Shown here piece after piece: positions 4,538-5,336 of a DNA stretch of 5,336 nucleotides. The notes under the pieces were generated by a model, which made no database searches, was not told where the DNA came from, and worked only from the letters and a program-made list of their open reading frames with translations. Made by a program: the position numbers and the translations under genes. How positions within the stretch are numbered: the stretch's first letter is position 1; the number at the start of each line of letters is the position of its first letter. Source of the stretch: Oscillospiraceae bacterium (GTDB taxonomy: Bacteria > Bacillota > Clostridia > Oscillospirales > Ruminococcaceae); assembly GCA_031285645.1 (NCBI GenBank), contig JAITVU010000187.1, forward strand, positions 1-5,336, given 5' to 3'.

Positions 4538-5336
4538 ACCCCACCGCATTATGTGTCTGTTCAATCGTCGCCGTTGTGTGTATGACTTTTGTCGGACACA
4601 CGTTGATGCATTCGCCGCAATTGGTACACTTGGCCGGATCAATCGACGCCAGATTATTCGTGATTGTAATCGCGCCATACGCACAGGTGCGTTCACACCG
4701 CTTACAGCCTATACAACCCATCTGGCATATTTTACGGATAAAGGCGCCCGAATCTGTGGAATGACAGCCCACAAAAACCGAACTGTTTTTCGTGGTCATT
4801 GCTATCAGCCGGTTTGGACACGCCAGCACGCACATGCCGCAGCCCGTACAGGCATCGGGATCGACAACGGCAATGCCGTTAATGATGCTGAGCGCATTAT
4901 ATTGGCATACTTTTAAACAATCACCAAAACCAAGGCAGGCATGTGAACAGCTGCCCCGACCCTGGAAAAAGTAATTGTTGCCTTCGCAACTTTGCGGCCC
5001 CTGATAATCCATTATATAATCCGTGCGATCACATGTGCCGGAACAGCGCACGATGGCCTGCATCGCAAGCACTTCTTCATAACTCTGCCCCAGATAACGG
5101 CTCAGTTCAAGGGCAACCGTGTCGCCGCCGGGTGTGCACAGATTTGTTTTGACGCCTTCAGCGTGCGCCAGCTTTTCGGCATATTCATCGCAGCCGGCAT
5201 AACCGCACGCGCCGCAATTCGCACCGGGCAAAATATCCCGGACAGCCAGATACCGCTCATCCACAGGCACCGACATAAATTTGGCCGCCAGCGTCAACAC
5301 AACACCAGCAACCAGGCCAATCGCCGCAACAATTGC
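4536..5336 (-). CDS. rnfB: Rnf complex subunit RnfB (ferredoxin-interacting, multi-cluster), 5' end outside window
   Basis: The frame stays open to the window edge: 266 residues are visible and the true start lies beyond 5336. A GTG at 5298-5300 is inside the membrane helix and is not the start. Residues here count from the edge. The first 23 or so (AIVAAIGLVAGVVLTL...) are a membrane segment. Next is the RnfB-type Fe-S domain with C41, C44, C49 and C67 (ANCGACGYAGC). Two ferredoxin-like pairs follow, with Cys groups 130/134/140/144, 163/166/169/173, 208/211/214/218 and 237/240/243/247, so up to five [4Fe-4S] clusters. Rnf couples electron transfer between reduced ferredoxin and NAD+ to Na+ or H+ movement across the membrane, and RnfB is the likely ferredoxin entry point. 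In the usual rnfCDGEAB order rnfB is last, which fits the terminator at the stop codon and implies rnfA upstream, past the right edge. RsxB is the name for the same family in other bacteria. Confidence 0.94.
   Translation of the reverse strand, partial: AIVAAIGLVAGVVLTLAAKFMSVPVDERYLAVRDILPGANCGACGYAGCDEYAEKLAHAEGVKTNLCTPGGDTVALELSRYLGQSYEEVLAMQAIVRCSGTCDRTDYIMDYQGPQSCEGNNYFFQGRGSCSHACLGFGDCLKVCQYNALSIINGIAVVDPDACTGCGMCVLACPNRLIAMTTKNSSVFVGCHSTDSGAFIRKICQMGCIGCKRCERTCAYGAITITNNLASIDPAKCTNCGECINVCPTKVIHTTATIEQTHNAVG

Overview
The window looks like chromosomal DNA from a strictly anaerobic bacterium of the class Clostridia. The reasons are strong AGGAGG-type ribosome binding sites, roughly balanced G+C, a class A flavodiiron protein next to a rubredoxin, an Rnf complex subunit and an archaeal-type phosphoglycerate mutase homologue. 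I cannot name the genus. There is no transposase, integrase, CRISPR array, tRNA or rRNA.

Layout. Positions 1-188 hold no gene but a dense set of perfect palindromes, followed by a candidate promoter. A plus-strand gene at 189-1298 encodes an alkaline-phosphatase-superfamily protein of the ApgM (2,3-bisphosphoglycerate-independent phosphoglycerate mutase) family with altered active-site sequence. A 52-residue rubredoxin follows at 1418-1576 with its own -10 box and terminator. The gap 1577-1870 (294 bases) is full of predicted RNA structure and leads to a flavodiiron protein (FprA type) at 1871-3070. A perfect 42-base palindromic terminator (3132-3173) closes that unit. A hormone-sensitive-lipase-type esterase lies at 3290-4315 with its own candidate promoter. 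A structured convergent intergenic region ends in a two-way terminator. The last gene, on the minus strand and cut by the right edge, is rnfB (4536-5336).

How the genes fit. Rubredoxin and the flavodiiron protein form a known oxygen/nitric-oxide reducing pair: rubredoxin passes electrons to the flavodiiron protein, which has no rubredoxin domain of its own. RnfB is the ferredoxin-interacting subunit of the membrane Rnf complex, which couples ferredoxin:NAD+ electron transfer to ion pumping. In the common order rnfCDGEAB it comes last, which agrees with the terminator at its stop codon and predicts rnfA just beyond the right edge. The mutase-like protein and the esterase have no evident link to the redox genes.

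I see no clearly new multi-gene system. The items most worth a second look are the palindrome array at 3-142, the G.U-rich long hairpin at 1625-1686 with its neighbours before the flavodiiron gene, and the mutase homologue with Thr in place of the usual Ser nucleophile and a missing substrate-binding segment.
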